Part shown: one piece after another, positions 43,888 to 52,053 of the stretch
How positions within the stretch are numbered: position 1 is the stretch's first letter
Layout: every line of letters starts with the position of its first letter
Assembly (NCBI RefSeq): GCF_000374165.1
Contig: NZ_KB893728.1
Location: 1 to 64,000, forward strand
DNA length: 64,000 nt
Reading direction: 5' to 3'
DNA from: Parafrankia elaeagni
GTDB lineage: Bacteria > Actinomycetota > Actinomycetes > Frankiales > Frankiaceae
Position numbers and translations under genes: made by a program
The notes under the pieces: model-generated
Told to the model about the DNA's origin: nothing
The model's database searches: none
What the model saw: only the letters and a program-made list of their open reading frames with translations

Positions 43888-45635
43888 CAGCTGACTTCCT
43901 CCTCCGGGTTCTGCGCGCTGACCACGTGCCGCAGCCGCTTCATCTCCTCCCACCGGGCCCCGGTGGGGCGGTAGCCGGTGCCGGGCCCCGCGTAGTCGTT
44001 GGCGTCGTTGACCGCCGAGAGCGTCTCCAGCTCGGGGGTGAGAATCGCCGCGGTGTGCAGGAGGTCGCCGGAGACCCGGTGCCGCAGGACCCCGAGGAAC
44101 GCCTCGGCCATGTCGGGGAAGCCCGCGGCGTCCAGCCCTCTGACGATGTCAAGCCCGGTGACGCCGCGGTCCATGACTGACTGCGCGCCCTTGAGGTCCT
44201 CCAGGACGTCCCGCAGCGGCAGTTCCTTGCTGCCGTGCGCGTAGGTCACCGCCTCGATCTCCTTGTCAGTGATCGGCGGCAGGTCGAGATAGGCGAACAC
44301 ACCCTGCAGGGCCCGGGCGGCCCGGTTGCGGGCGGCGAGGATCTCCGCCTCCCCGACGTGCCGCAGTGCGCCGTCGACCTGGAGGTCGCGCTGGATGACG
44401 TTCCAGTCGTCGTAGTCCTCGGAGTCGAGGTTCGAGCCGGCGAACATGTTGTCGTAGTTCGGCACCGCGGAGTAGCCCGAGCAGATGAAGTCGGTGCCGG
44501 GCAGCAGCTGCGGGAGCAGCCGGGCGGTACGCCGCATGTCGGAGTGGGAGAACGACTGGTCGTTGCCGGAGGCGCACTCCAGGCCCACCGTGCTGGCGAT
44601 CAGGTTCTCCGCCAGCACCGCGCGGATGCCCGCCGGCACGGCGCCGGGTACGCCGATGCAGCTGATCGAGCCGTTCTGCAGGCCCTGCACACCGGCGCCC
44701 CTGGTCACCAGGATGCAGCGGATCTCCAGGTACAGCATGGACCTGCCCTCTGCGTTGCCCATCTGCACCTCGGAGCCGGTCCCCGAGGTGAACCGCATCT
44801 TGATGCCGCGGGACGCGTACGCCGAGGCGAGGAAGGTCTTCGACCAAGGGGTGTCATCCCCGTCACAGAAGACCGACTCGGTGCCGTACACGGAGATCGT
44901 CTCCGCGTAGGCGGTGATGCCGCGCATGCCGAGTTCGAGTTCGGTGGCCTCCTCCAGCGCGCACTGGGTGAGCGCGCCCGGAACCGCCGCCTGCGCGCCG
45001 ACCTGCAGCGCGATCGCCACCAGCGGGGCGTACCGCACCACCCCAAGGGTGGTCTCCAGCTCGCGGAAGCCGCGCAGCGCGCCCTCGGCGGCGTCCGCCG
45101 CGACCTGGACGGGGTTGTCCCGCGCGCTGGTGGAGTGCGCCTGGTTCGCGGGGGTGCGCCGGGCCCGCATCTTCTGCAGGGCCATCATCATCTCGACCAC
45201 GTTCATGGTCTTGACGACCTCGAGCAGCGCCGCGGGGGTCAGCCCGCGCGAGACGTCCAGCACCTCGCGCCGGGACACCTTCGGGTCCACCAGCAGGTGC
45301 GCGATCTCGACCGGGTCGAGCGCCATCGCCTTCTCGGTGGCCGTCACGTCGATGGCGTGGTCGGCGATGAACTGGTCGAGGAAGTCGAAGTCCGCGCGTT
45401 CCCGCCCGTCCATCTCCATGATGACCCCGCCCTCGACCCGCACGCTCGGGGTCGGGTCGTACGGGCTGTCCATGGCGACCATGCCGACCTCGGGCCACTC
45501 CTCGACGAAACCGTCGAGGTTCACCGGCCGGTTCTCCAGAATCTCGGTCCGGCGGGACCGTCGTGCCGGTGCCGGTGCCGACCCCGGGGCCTGTGCGCTG
45601 CGCCCGGCTCGGCTCGTGGCGTCCGTCGTGCTCAT
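43887..45635 (-). CDS. B12-dependent diol/glycerol dehydratase, large subunit
   Basis: The 582-residue catalytic (alpha) subunit. With an offset of 24 relative to Klebsiella diol dehydratase, the active-site set Gln141, His143, Glu170, Glu221, Gln296, Asp335 and Ser362 is conserved as Gln165, His167, Glu194, Glu245, Gln320, Asp359 and Ser386. It converts 1,2-propanediol to propionaldehyde or glycerol to 3-hydroxypropionaldehyde by adenosylcobalamin radical chemistry. The offset reflects an Ala/Pro/Arg-rich N-terminal extension of about 28 residues. Second in the operon, after the small-subunit gene. Confidence 0.96.
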   Translation of the reverse strand: MSTTDATSRAGRSAQAPGSAPAPARRSRRTEILENRPVNLDGFVEEWPEVGMVAMDSPYDPTPSVRVEGGVIMEMDGRERADFDFLDQFIADHAIDVTATEKAMALDPVEIAHLLVDPKVSRREVLDVSRGLTPAALLEVVKTMNVVEMMMALQKMRARRTPANQAHSTSARDNPVQVAADAAEGALRGFRELETTLGVVRYAPLVAIALQVGAQAAVPGALTQCALEEATELELGMRGITAYAETISVYGTESVFCDGDDTPWSKTFLASAYASRGIKMRFTSGTGSEVQMGNAEGRSMLYLEIRCILVTRGAGVQGLQNGSISCIGVPGAVPAGIRAVLAENLIASTVGLECASGNDQSFSHSDMRRTARLLPQLLPGTDFICSGYSAVPNYDNMFAGSNLDSEDYDDWNVIQRDLQVDGALRHVGEAEILAARNRAARALQGVFAYLDLPPITDKEIEAVTYAHGSKELPLRDVLEDLKGAQSVMDRGVTGLDIVRGLDAAGFPDMAEAFLGVLRHRVSGDLLHTAAILTPELETLSAVNDANDYAGPGTGYRPTGARWEEMKRLRHVVSAQNPEEEVS

Positions 45636-45706
45636 CTCTGAGACTCACCCTCCTGTTGGAAACCCGGAACCCGGAACTCGGATCGGCTGGCGCGTGTTGG
45701 GGGCGG

Positions 45707-46171
45707 TCAGCCCGCGAGGATGCCGCGTCGCTCGTAGACGTCGGCGGCCTCCCGGACGAGCTCGGCACACAGCGTCGCGCCGTGGTCCCGTTCGAGCCGG
45801 TCCGCGATGTCGGTCAGCTGCTCCCGGGTCGCGGCCCGCGGCCGCAGCGTGTTGTAGATCGTCAGGACGTCCTCGTCCGACAGCGAGGTGAGCTCGGCGG
45901 CCCGGCGGAAGTTCTGCGCCAGCTGCGGCAGGCCCACCTTCTCGGCGATCTGGGCCTGCAGTCGCAGCGTCGCCGGCGTGATGCGGATGTCCTCGGGGCC
46001 GATCTCACCGGCCAGCAGCGCGGACATGGTGATCTCGTCGATGCGCCTGCCGGTCGGCGTCCGGAGCAGGTCCGGGCGGTGGGCTGCCAGCGGGTAGTCC
46101 CGCCGCGGGTCCAGGTCGACGTCGACCTCCGCGTCGATTTTCGCGTCGACGTCCACTTCGACGTACGTCAT
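45707..46171 (-). CDS. B12-dependent diol/glycerol dehydratase, small subunit
   Basis: A 154-residue small (gamma) subunit. The core reads DYPLAAHRPDLLRTPTGRRIDEITMSALLAGEIGPEDIRITPATLRLQAQIAEKVGLPQLAQNFRRAAELTSLSDEDVLTIYNTLRP, typical of PduE/DhaB3. The first 25 residues are an acidic Val/Asp repeat (EVDVDAKIDAEVDVDLD). It is the first gene of the operon, whereas other dehydratase operons place it third. ATG 46171; the frame to 46321 is a shadow. Upstream are a GCAAC-N6-GCAAC site and the divergent aquaporin gene. Confidence 0.93.
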   Translation of the reverse strand: MTYVEVDVDAKIDAEVDVDLDPRRDYPLAAHRPDLLRTPTGRRIDEITMSALLAGEIGPEDIRITPATLRLQAQIAEKVGLPQLAQNFRRAAELTSLSDEDVLTIYNTLRPRAATREQLTDIADRLERDHGATLCAELVREAADVYERRGILAG

Positions 46172-46282
46172 GGGCTTCGCTCCTGCCTTCGTCACGGTGC
46201 CGCGGTGCGCTGCCCCGTGCCCTGCCTCCGTGCCTGTGTGCCGTGGGCCGCGCCGACGGTTCGAGACAGTAAGCAGCGTCAC

Positions 46283-46299
46283 GTTGCTGCGGCGTTGCA
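46283..46299 (-). promoter_or_regulatory. GCAAC-N6-GCAAC site upstream of the dehydratase operon
   Basis: On the minus strand TGCAAC-GCCGCA-GCAAC, about 112-128 bp before the small-subunit start. It also forms an inverted repeat (GCGTTGCA, 17-bp spacer, TGCAACGC at 46317-46324) with the site facing the aquaporin gene. Confidence 0.6.
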
Positions 46300-46316
46300 C
46301 CTGCCGACGTCCGGAC

Positions 46317-46333
46317 TGCAACGCGCCTGGAAC
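46317..46333 (+). promoter_or_regulatory. one-mismatch GCAAC-N6-GCAAC site upstream of the aquaporin gene
   Basis: TGCAAC-GCGCCT-GGAAC on the plus strand, 65-81 bp before the aquaporin start. Spacing and orientation equal the other three sites; the second half has G in place of C. Confidence 0.45.
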
Positions 46334-46397
46334 CCCGTCGCCCGCACAGTGACCCGCATTCCGGCACCCAGCCCGGCTCAGCGTGTGGAGGAGAAAC

Positions 46398-47465
46398 GTG
46401 ACCGAGTCCGCGCCCTTACGTGACCAACGACGCCTGGAGCGCGTCCGGGGAGGCTACGGCGACGTGCTCGCCGAGTTCTTCGGCTCCTTCCTGCTCATCG
46501 CCTTCGGGGCGGGCTGCGTCGCCATGCTGGTGGCAGGCCTGCCCGGTTCGGGACGCACCGCCGGGCCGACCGTGATCTTCCAGGCGGCGGGGGACTGGCT
46601 GCTCCCCGTCTGGGGCTGGGCGTTCGCCGTCGCCTTCGCGGTGTACCTGACCGGTGGGATCAGCGGGGCCCATCTCAACCCGGCCGTCACCCTCGCCCTG
46701 GCGGTGCGTCGGCGTTTCCCGTGGCGCAGGGTCCCGGGCTACTGGGCGGCACAGGTCGTGGGCGCCTTCGCTGGCGCGGCCCTGGTGTACGCCGTCTACA
46801 GCCCGGCGATCGCCGCGTTCGAGACCGCGGCGGACACCCCGCGCGACGGCGGAGCCGCCGTCACCTCGTTCTCGATCTTCGCAACCTTCCCGGCGGGCTA
46901 CTTCGACAGCTGGACGGGGCCCCTGCTCGACCAGGTCGTTGGAACCGCGCTGTTCGTGGCGGTGGTGTTCGGTCTCATCGATGGCCGCAACAGATCGGTG
47001 TCGGCGAAGGCCGCGCCGCTCCTGCTTGGCTTCGCCGTCGCCGCCGTCGGGATATCCTTCGGCGCGAACGCGGGGTACGCGATCAACCCGGCGCGTGACT
47101 TCGGGCCGCGGCTGTTCACCTTCTTCGCCGGCTGGGGCGAAGTGGCCCTGCCCGGCACGGTCACCAGCGGCGCCCTGGACTTCCACAACTACCTGTGGGT
47201 GCCCATCGTCGGGCCGCTCGTCGGTGCCGTGGTCGGCGCGCTGGTCTACGACTTCTTCATCGGCGACGTGCTCCACGCCCGCCAACAGCCACAGTCACAG
47301 TCACAGCTGTTGTCGGCCTCGGCCTCGGCCTCGGCGGTCAGCATCGCGTCGACGTCCGACCGACGTCCGGCCTCGGGCGAGGTCAGTCCTCGTCGGCGAG
47401 AAGCCATGCGAGCCGGGCCGCGGCGAGACTGTGCCGCGGGTCGTGAGTGGGAAGTGTCCGGGTGA
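46398..47465 (+). CDS. aquaporin/glycerol facilitator (MIP family)
   Basis: A 355-residue MIP channel with six helices. The two pore motifs are HLNPAVTLAL and INPARDFGPRLF; the Asp after the second NPA (NPARD) is the signature of glycerol-conducting aquaglyceroporins. It would admit glycerol or 1,2-propanediol, the substrates of the divergent dehydratase. The last 70 residues are a low-complexity tail (QSQSQ, SASASAS) from short DNA repeats. GTG 46398 follows GGAGGAGAAAC. The 3' end overlaps the convergent regulator gene by 83 bp. Confidence 0.92.
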   Translation: MTESAPLRDQRRLERVRGGYGDVLAEFFGSFLLIAFGAGCVAMLVAGLPGSGRTAGPTVIFQAAGDWLLPVWGWAFAVAFAVYLTGGISGAHLNPAVTLALAVRRRFPWRRVPGYWAAQVVGAFAGAALVYAVYSPAIAAFETAADTPRDGGAAVTSFSIFATFPAGYFDSWTGPLLDQVVGTALFVAVVFGLIDGRNRSVSAKAAPLLLGFAVAAVGISFGANAGYAINPARDFGPRLFTFFAGWGEVALPGTVTSGALDFHNYLWVPIVGPLVGAVVGALVYDFFIGDVLHARQQPQSQSQLLSASASASAVSIASTSDRRPASGEVSPRRREAMRAGPRRDCAAGREWEVSG

Positions 47466-48951
47466 GACGCTCGAACACCTCGATGTCGCCGCTGCCCGGC
47501 TCGCTTCGCGCGAAGGTCCACAGCGCGTCGACGTCCGGGTGGCCGAGGACCGCCGACCGCAGCGCGGCGACCAGCTGGTCGCGTTCCGCGCGGATCGCCG
47601 GTGCGTCCGAGTGGGGGAGCAGGGGCGCGTGGCCGGCGGCCACCGCCGCCCGCACGTCACCGCCGTCCAGCGCGGCTCGCATGGTCAGGAAGTCCGCCTC
47701 CACCTCGGCCCGCAGCCGGTACGGCTGGGTCGACATGATCGATTCGCCCAGCGTGGCTCGCAGCCGGTGGATCGAGGCGCGCACCGTGGTGGGATTGCCC
47801 TGGTCGCCGTAGAGCATGGTGGCGAGCTGCTCGCCGGTCAGACCGCCGGGATGGAGCGCGAGCATGGCGAGCAGCTCGGCCCGCCGCAGGGTCAGCGGCA
47901 CCTCCCGGCCGTCGAGCACCGCCGCCGGCCGCTCGTTCAAAAACGACAGCGACAGGGTGGGTCGGCGCGGGGCTGTCCGCGCCGGGTGTGCGAGCCGGAC
48001 GAGGTACCCGTCGGGCAGCGGCTCGACCCGCGCCTCGCGGCCGTCGTCCAGCCGGATCCGGTCGACGCCGGGCTCGACCGGGATCCGCCGCGGCCACCCG
48101 CCGTGTGGCTCGGCGGCGATCACCCGTCGGGACGGCGTCACCAGCGCGGCCGGCTCACCGTGCAGACCGGCGAGATGGGCCAGGTTCCGGGCTCTGATCC
48201 GTTCGTCCTGCAGCTCCATCTGGTGCCGCAGATGGCTCTCCGCCAGTTTCGCGGCGGCGTTGACCAGGGAGACGCAGGCGGGATGCAGCTCGTCCAGCAG
48301 GCCGCTGACATCGATCGTGCCGAGCACGCGCCCGGTGTCCGGGTCGTGGATGGGCGCCGCGGCGCAGGTCCAGTTGTGGTAGGTGCGCACCAGATGCTCG
48401 GCCGAGTAGATCTGCACCGGAGCGTTGATGGCCAGCGCGGTGCCCATCGCGTTGGTGCCGATGGTGTCCTCGGCCCAGCGGGCGCCCTCGCACAGCCCGA
48501 CCGGGTCGGCCCGCCGGCACAGGTCACCGGCCCCCTCGCGCCAGAGGATGGTGCCCTCGGCATCGGTGACGATCATGACGTGCCGGGAGGCGTCAGCGAT
48601 GCTGACGAGCAGGTCACGCAGCAGTGGCAGCACCGCGCGCAGCGGGTGGGCGGACCGGACGTCCACGATCTCGTCCGACCGGTAGACGATGATCGGGCTG
48701 TAGCTGTCCGGGTTGACCTGGGCGGCGAGCGAGCGGCGCCAGGATTCGGAGATGACCGATCGCGGCGCGGTGGGTAACCTCGCGTCGCCCAGCACGGCCT
48801 CGTGTAACCGCCGCAGAGCGAAGGACTGCGCCCGCGGGTCGTCCGTCGGTGTGCTGCCGGCCCCGGAGACCGTCGCGCTCCTCGCGGTCGTGGGGGCTTC
48901 CAGGGCTCTCGGGATCTTCGCGGCCGGGCCATCAGTGATGCGTGACTTCAT
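47383..48951 (-). CDS. AcoR-like GAF-domain transcriptional regulator with C-terminal winged helix
   Basis: A 522-residue regulator. The N-terminal part (VISESWRRSLAAQVNPDSYSPIIVY) and GAF domain (about residues 110-235, with the hallmark GARWAEDTIGTNAMGTALA and NWTCAAAPIHDPDTGRVLGTIDVSG) match AcoR/XylR-type activators. The AAA+ sigma-54 domain is missing; instead a winged helix at about 345-416 (LTLRRAELLAMLALHPGGLTGEQLATMLYGDQ) resembles OmpR/SARP-type DNA-binding domains. It lies between the aquaporin and the divergent propionyl-CoA synthetase gene, and is the natural candidate to bind the GCAAC sites in response to an alcohol or aldehyde. Confidence 0.88.
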   Translation of the reverse strand: MKSRITDGPAAKIPRALEAPTTARSATVSGAGSTPTDDPRAQSFALRRLHEAVLGDARLPTAPRSVISESWRRSLAAQVNPDSYSPIIVYRSDEIVDVRSAHPLRAVLPLLRDLLVSIADASRHVMIVTDAEGTILWREGAGDLCRRADPVGLCEGARWAEDTIGTNAMGTALAINAPVQIYSAEHLVRTYHNWTCAAAPIHDPDTGRVLGTIDVSGLLDELHPACVSLVNAAAKLAESHLRHQMELQDERIRARNLAHLAGLHGEPAALVTPSRRVIAAEPHGGWPRRIPVEPGVDRIRLDDGREARVEPLPDGYLVRLAHPARTAPRRPTLSLSFLNERPAAVLDGREVPLTLRRAELLAMLALHPGGLTGEQLATMLYGDQGNPTTVRASIHRLRATLGESIMSTQPYRLRAEVEADFLTMRAALDGGDVRAAVAAGHAPLLPHSDAPAIRAERDQLVAALRSAVLGHPDVDALWTFARSEPGSGDIEVFERLTRTLPTHDPRHSLAAARLAWLLADED

Positions 48952-49111
48952 GATGAACGCTCCGCGGCGGTCTTGACAGAGGCGACTCGTCGGCGCAGCC
49001 GTCACTGCGGGGTGGGCGGAGTCACAGCATGAACGGCCAGACGGGAGGTCGGCAAGCGCGCGCCGCAGCGTGGCCGGCCGGTCGCCCGCCACCGTGGGGG
49101 TGCCGTCCGCT

Positions 49112-49127
49112 GCAACGAGGATGCAAC
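49112..49127 (+). promoter_or_regulatory. GCAAC-N6-GCAAC site upstream of the propionyl-CoA synthetase gene
   Basis: TGCAAC-GAGGA-TGCAAC on the plus strand, 54-69 bp before the ATG. The other half-sites of this element also contain TGCAAC. Confidence 0.6.
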
Positions 49128-49180
49128 ATCGCGCCCACTACGGTGCGGCAGCAGGCGGCACGGAGGGGACGGGACGGTCG

Positions 49181-51058
49181 ATGGGCGCATACCGGGACGT
49201 GTACGACGCGTGGCGGAAGGATCCGTCCGACTTCTGGCTGTCTGCCGCGGCGGCGGTGACCTGGTCCCGCCCGCCGCGTGTGGGCCTGGACGACAACCGT
49301 CCGCCCGCCGCCCGCTGGTTCCCCGACGGCCGGCTGAACACCTGTCACAACGTCCTCGACCGGCATGTGGATGCCGGGCACGGGGAGCGGACCGCGCTGA
49401 TCTACGACTCGCCGGTGACAGGCGCCGCCGGGCGCCACACCTACGCCGAGCTGCGTGACGAGGTGGCGCGGTTCGCCGGCGTCCTGCGCGGGCTGGGCGT
49501 AGGGCCCGGTGACCGGGTGATGGTCTACATGTCGATGGTTCCGCAGGCCGTGATCGCGATGCTGGCCTGCGCCCGCCTCGGCGCCGTGCACACCGTGGTC
49601 TTCGGCGGGTTCGGCGCGAAGGAGCTGGCCGCCCGGATCTCCGACGCCGCCCCACGGGTGCTGGTCTGCACCTCCTGCGGTGTCGAGCCGAACCGGATCG
49701 TCGAGTACAAGCCGATCGTCGACGAGGCGATCGCGCTCGCCGCCGGCCCGCCGGACCATGTGGTGGTCCTGCAGCGCCCCCAGGCGGAGGCGGCGCTCGG
49801 CGCCCGCGACCGCGACTGGGACGAGCTGATGGCGTCGGCCGGGCCGGTGGACTGCGTCGACGTCGCCGCGACGGACCCGCTGTACGTGCTGCACACCTCC
49901 GGCACGACCGGGCGGCCCAAGGGGGTCGTGCGCGACAACGGCGGGCACGCCGTGGCGCTGGCCTGGTCGATGGCCAACATCTACGACATCGGCCCGGGCG
50001 ACGTGTGGTGGGCGGCGTCCGACATCGGATGGGTCGTCGGCCACTCCTACATCGTGTACGGCCCGCTGCTCGTGGGTGCGACGACCGTGCTCTACGAGGG
50101 CAAGCCGGTCGGGACCCCGGACGCCGGTGCCTTCTGGCGGGTGATCTCGCAGTACGGCGTCCGGGGGCTGTTCACCGCGCCGACCGCCATCCGGGCGATC
50201 CGCCGGGCCGATCCGGACGGGAACGAAGCCGTCGGCCAGGACCTGGCCGCGCTGCGGACCCTGTTCCTGGCCGGCGAGCGGCTGGACCCCAGCACCTACC
50301 GGTGGGCGACCGACACCCTGCGCGTCCCGGTCATCGACAACTGGTGGCAGACCGAGACGGGCTGGCCGGTGGCGGCGAACCCACGCGGCCTGGAACCGAT
50401 GCCGGTCCGACCGGGCTCGCCGACCGTCGCGGTCGTCGGCTACGACATCCGGATCCTCGACCCGGACGGCCGCGAGGTGCCGCCCGGCACCGAGGGGCTG
50501 ATCTGCATCCGGCTGCCCATGCCGCCCGGCACGCTGGTCACCCTGTGGGGGAACGACGACCGCTACGTCGAGTCCTACCTGTCCCGCTTCCCGGGCTTCT
50601 ACCTGACCGGCGACAGCGGGTACCTCGACGAGGACGGCTACCTGTTCGTGATGGGGCGCACCGACGACGTCATCAACGTCGCCGGGCACCGGCTGTCGAC
50701 CGGCGCGATGGAGGCGGTGCTGGCGGCGCACCCCGCGGTGGCGGAGTGCGCCGTGATCGGTGTGCGAGACGACCTGAAGGGTCAGGTGCCCTGCGGTCTG
50801 GTGGTGCTGAAGGCAGGGGCGGACACCGACCCGGAGACGCTGCGCGTGGAACTGGTCGCGGCGGTCCGCCGGGATATCGGCGCGGTGGCGGCGTTCCGCG
50901 AGGTCGCCGTCGTGGACGGCCTGCCGAAGACCCGGTCGGGGAAGATCCTGCGAGCCTCGATGCGCGCGATCGCCGAGGGCCGCAACGAACCGGTGCCGCC
51001 CACCATCGAGGACCCCGCGGCGCTGGACGCGCTGCGCCCGGTGCTGCGCCGGGCGTGA
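49181..51058 (+). CDS. prpE: propionyl-CoA synthetase (acyl-CoA ligase, PrpE type)
   Basis: A 625-residue AMP-forming ligase. The N-terminal YRDVYDAWRKDPSDFW and LNTCHNVLDRHV plus ALIYDSPVT are typical of PrpE rather than acetyl-CoA synthetase. ATP motifs are HTSGTTGRPKGV and DNWWQTETGWP, and the catalytic, acetylatable Lys lies in GLPKTRSGKILR. It turns propionate, made by the dehydratase and ALDH, into propionyl-CoA. ATG 49181 follows CGGAGGGGAC; a longer frame from 49070 covers the regulatory site and is rejected. Confidence 0.92.
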   Translation: MGAYRDVYDAWRKDPSDFWLSAAAAVTWSRPPRVGLDDNRPPAARWFPDGRLNTCHNVLDRHVDAGHGERTALIYDSPVTGAAGRHTYAELRDEVARFAGVLRGLGVGPGDRVMVYMSMVPQAVIAMLACARLGAVHTVVFGGFGAKELAARISDAAPRVLVCTSCGVEPNRIVEYKPIVDEAIALAAGPPDHVVVLQRPQAEAALGARDRDWDELMASAGPVDCVDVAATDPLYVLHTSGTTGRPKGVVRDNGGHAVALAWSMANIYDIGPGDVWWAASDIGWVVGHSYIVYGPLLVGATTVLYEGKPVGTPDAGAFWRVISQYGVRGLFTAPTAIRAIRRADPDGNEAVGQDLAALRTLFLAGERLDPSTYRWATDTLRVPVIDNWWQTETGWPVAANPRGLEPMPVRPGSPTVAVVGYDIRILDPDGREVPPGTEGLICIRLPMPPGTLVTLWGNDDRYVESYLSRFPGFYLTGDSGYLDEDGYLFVMGRTDDVINVAGHRLSTGAMEAVLAAHPAVAECAVIGVRDDLKGQVPCGLVVLKAGADTDPETLRVELVAAVRRDIGAVAAFREVAVVDGLPKTRSGKILRASMRAIAEGRNEPVPPTIEDPAALDALRPVLRRA

Positions 51059-51107
51059 CGCCGGCGCCGTGACGCCGGCCGCGCACTGCCCGCCGCGTGC
51101 CGGGTGG

Positions 51108-51428
51108 CTAGGTCGTCCAGCGCACGACCGCGAGTTCGTCCGCGGGGGCGATGACCAGGCCATTGCCCCCGCAGGACGGGCACGGGTCCAGGCGGGCACC
51201 GTCGTAGTCGTGGCCGCACGCGAAGCAGCGCAGCCGGTCCGGCGCATGCTCCCAGGTGAGGTCGGTGGCCTCCAGGGGGGTGCCGGTGGCAGCGGCGTGC
51301 CAGGCGGCGGAGGCCGAGCTGATGTCGACGCCGGTCGCGGCGGCGAGGACCACCGTGCGTACCGGTGCTCCCGCGCTGGCCTCGATGATGGCGCTGACCG
51401 CGGCGCGGGCGAGGCCGGCCTCATGCAT
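51108..51428 (-). CDS. hypA: hydrogenase nickel incorporation protein HypA
   Basis: A 106-residue HypA/HybF. The Ni-binding MHE start is intact (Met1-His2-Glu3) and the zinc domain has two CxxC pairs (CFACGHDYDG and CPSCGG). It delivers nickel to the large-subunit precursor. It overlaps the upstream endopeptidase gene by 8 bp and ends the leftward hydrogenase operon, convergent with prpE. The central domain is divergent (TVVLAAATGVDISS) compared with other HypA. Confidence 0.9.
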   Translation of the reverse strand: MHEAGLARAAVSAIIEASAGAPVRTVVLAAATGVDISSASAAWHAAATGTPLEATDLTWEHAPDRLRCFACGHDYDGARLDPCPSCGGNGLVIAPADELAVVRWTT

Positions 51429-52053
51429 GTCCGGGTACCTCCACTTCCCATTCGGTGAGGACGGCGCGGGCCGCGTCGACGATCGCGTCCACGCGGGAGG
51501 CGATGAGGTCGCTCAGGCCCCAGCGGTCGGTGATCGATTCGGGGACGACGCCCACCAGGGCGACGTGCCGGGGGGCGCAGCCGGAGAGCTCGGTGGCGGC
51601 GAGCGCGTCGACGAGCCCGATGTCGTGCGCGGTGGCGCGGACGCCGTGGCCGCGCCGGACGTCCCCGTCGCCGATGACGACCAGGTCGCCGGGCTGTCCG
51701 TGCGCGGTGGCCACCGCGTCGAGGATGAGCACGGCGTGGCGCCCCGCCAGGTAGGGCATGAGCATCAGACCGAGCGTGCCGCCGTCGAGGACGTCGACAC
51801 CGGGTATCGGCGGCGCGGCGAGGCGCCGGGCGGCCACCACGCCCACGCCGTCGTCGCCGAGCAGCTCGTTGCCGATGCCGAGGACCAGCACCGGGGCGTC
51901 CGGGCCGTCGGCTGCGGCCGGGGCCCCGCGCAGCACGGCCACGCTGGTGCCCTCGGCCGCGGTGGTGAGCTGGGCCGCGGCGGCGGCCGCGGCGGCGGCG
52001 CCGGTGGCGTCGGTGGGATCGGTGACGTCGGCGGGGCCGGTCGGGGGAGTCAC
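51421..52053 (-). CDS. hydrogenase maturation endopeptidase (HyaD/HupD family)
   Basis: A 210-residue protein; the protease domain begins after about 50 Ala/Thr-rich residues at VLVLGIGNELLGDDGVGVVAARRL. The nickel ligands expected from this family are Glu in GNELLGDDG, Asp in LDGG/LDAVATA and His in VRATAHDIGL. It removes the C-terminal tail from the large-subunit precursor once nickel is in place. GTG 52053 overlaps the cytochrome b stop (GTGA). Confidence 0.9.
   Translation of the reverse strand: MTPPTGPADVTDPTDATGAAAAAAAAAQLTTAAEGTSVAVLRGAPAAADGPDAPVLVLGIGNELLGDDGVGVVAARRLAAPPIPGVDVLDGGTLGLMLMPYLAGRHAVLILDAVATAHGQPGDLVVIGDGDVRRGHGVRATAHDIGLVDALAATELSGCAPRHVALVGVVPESITDRWGLSDLIASRVDAIVDAARAVLTEWEVEVPGHA

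Noticed and set aside
45636-46397. Adenosylcobalamin riboswitch before the B12-dependent dehydratase
   Set aside because: I looked for a B12-box (GCCACTG-like) and the compact multi-stem layout in the leaders of the dehydratase and aquaporin genes and saw none.
49022-51451. 809-codon minus-strand ORF opposite prpE
   Set aside because: Shadow of prpE; no family signal and no start context.
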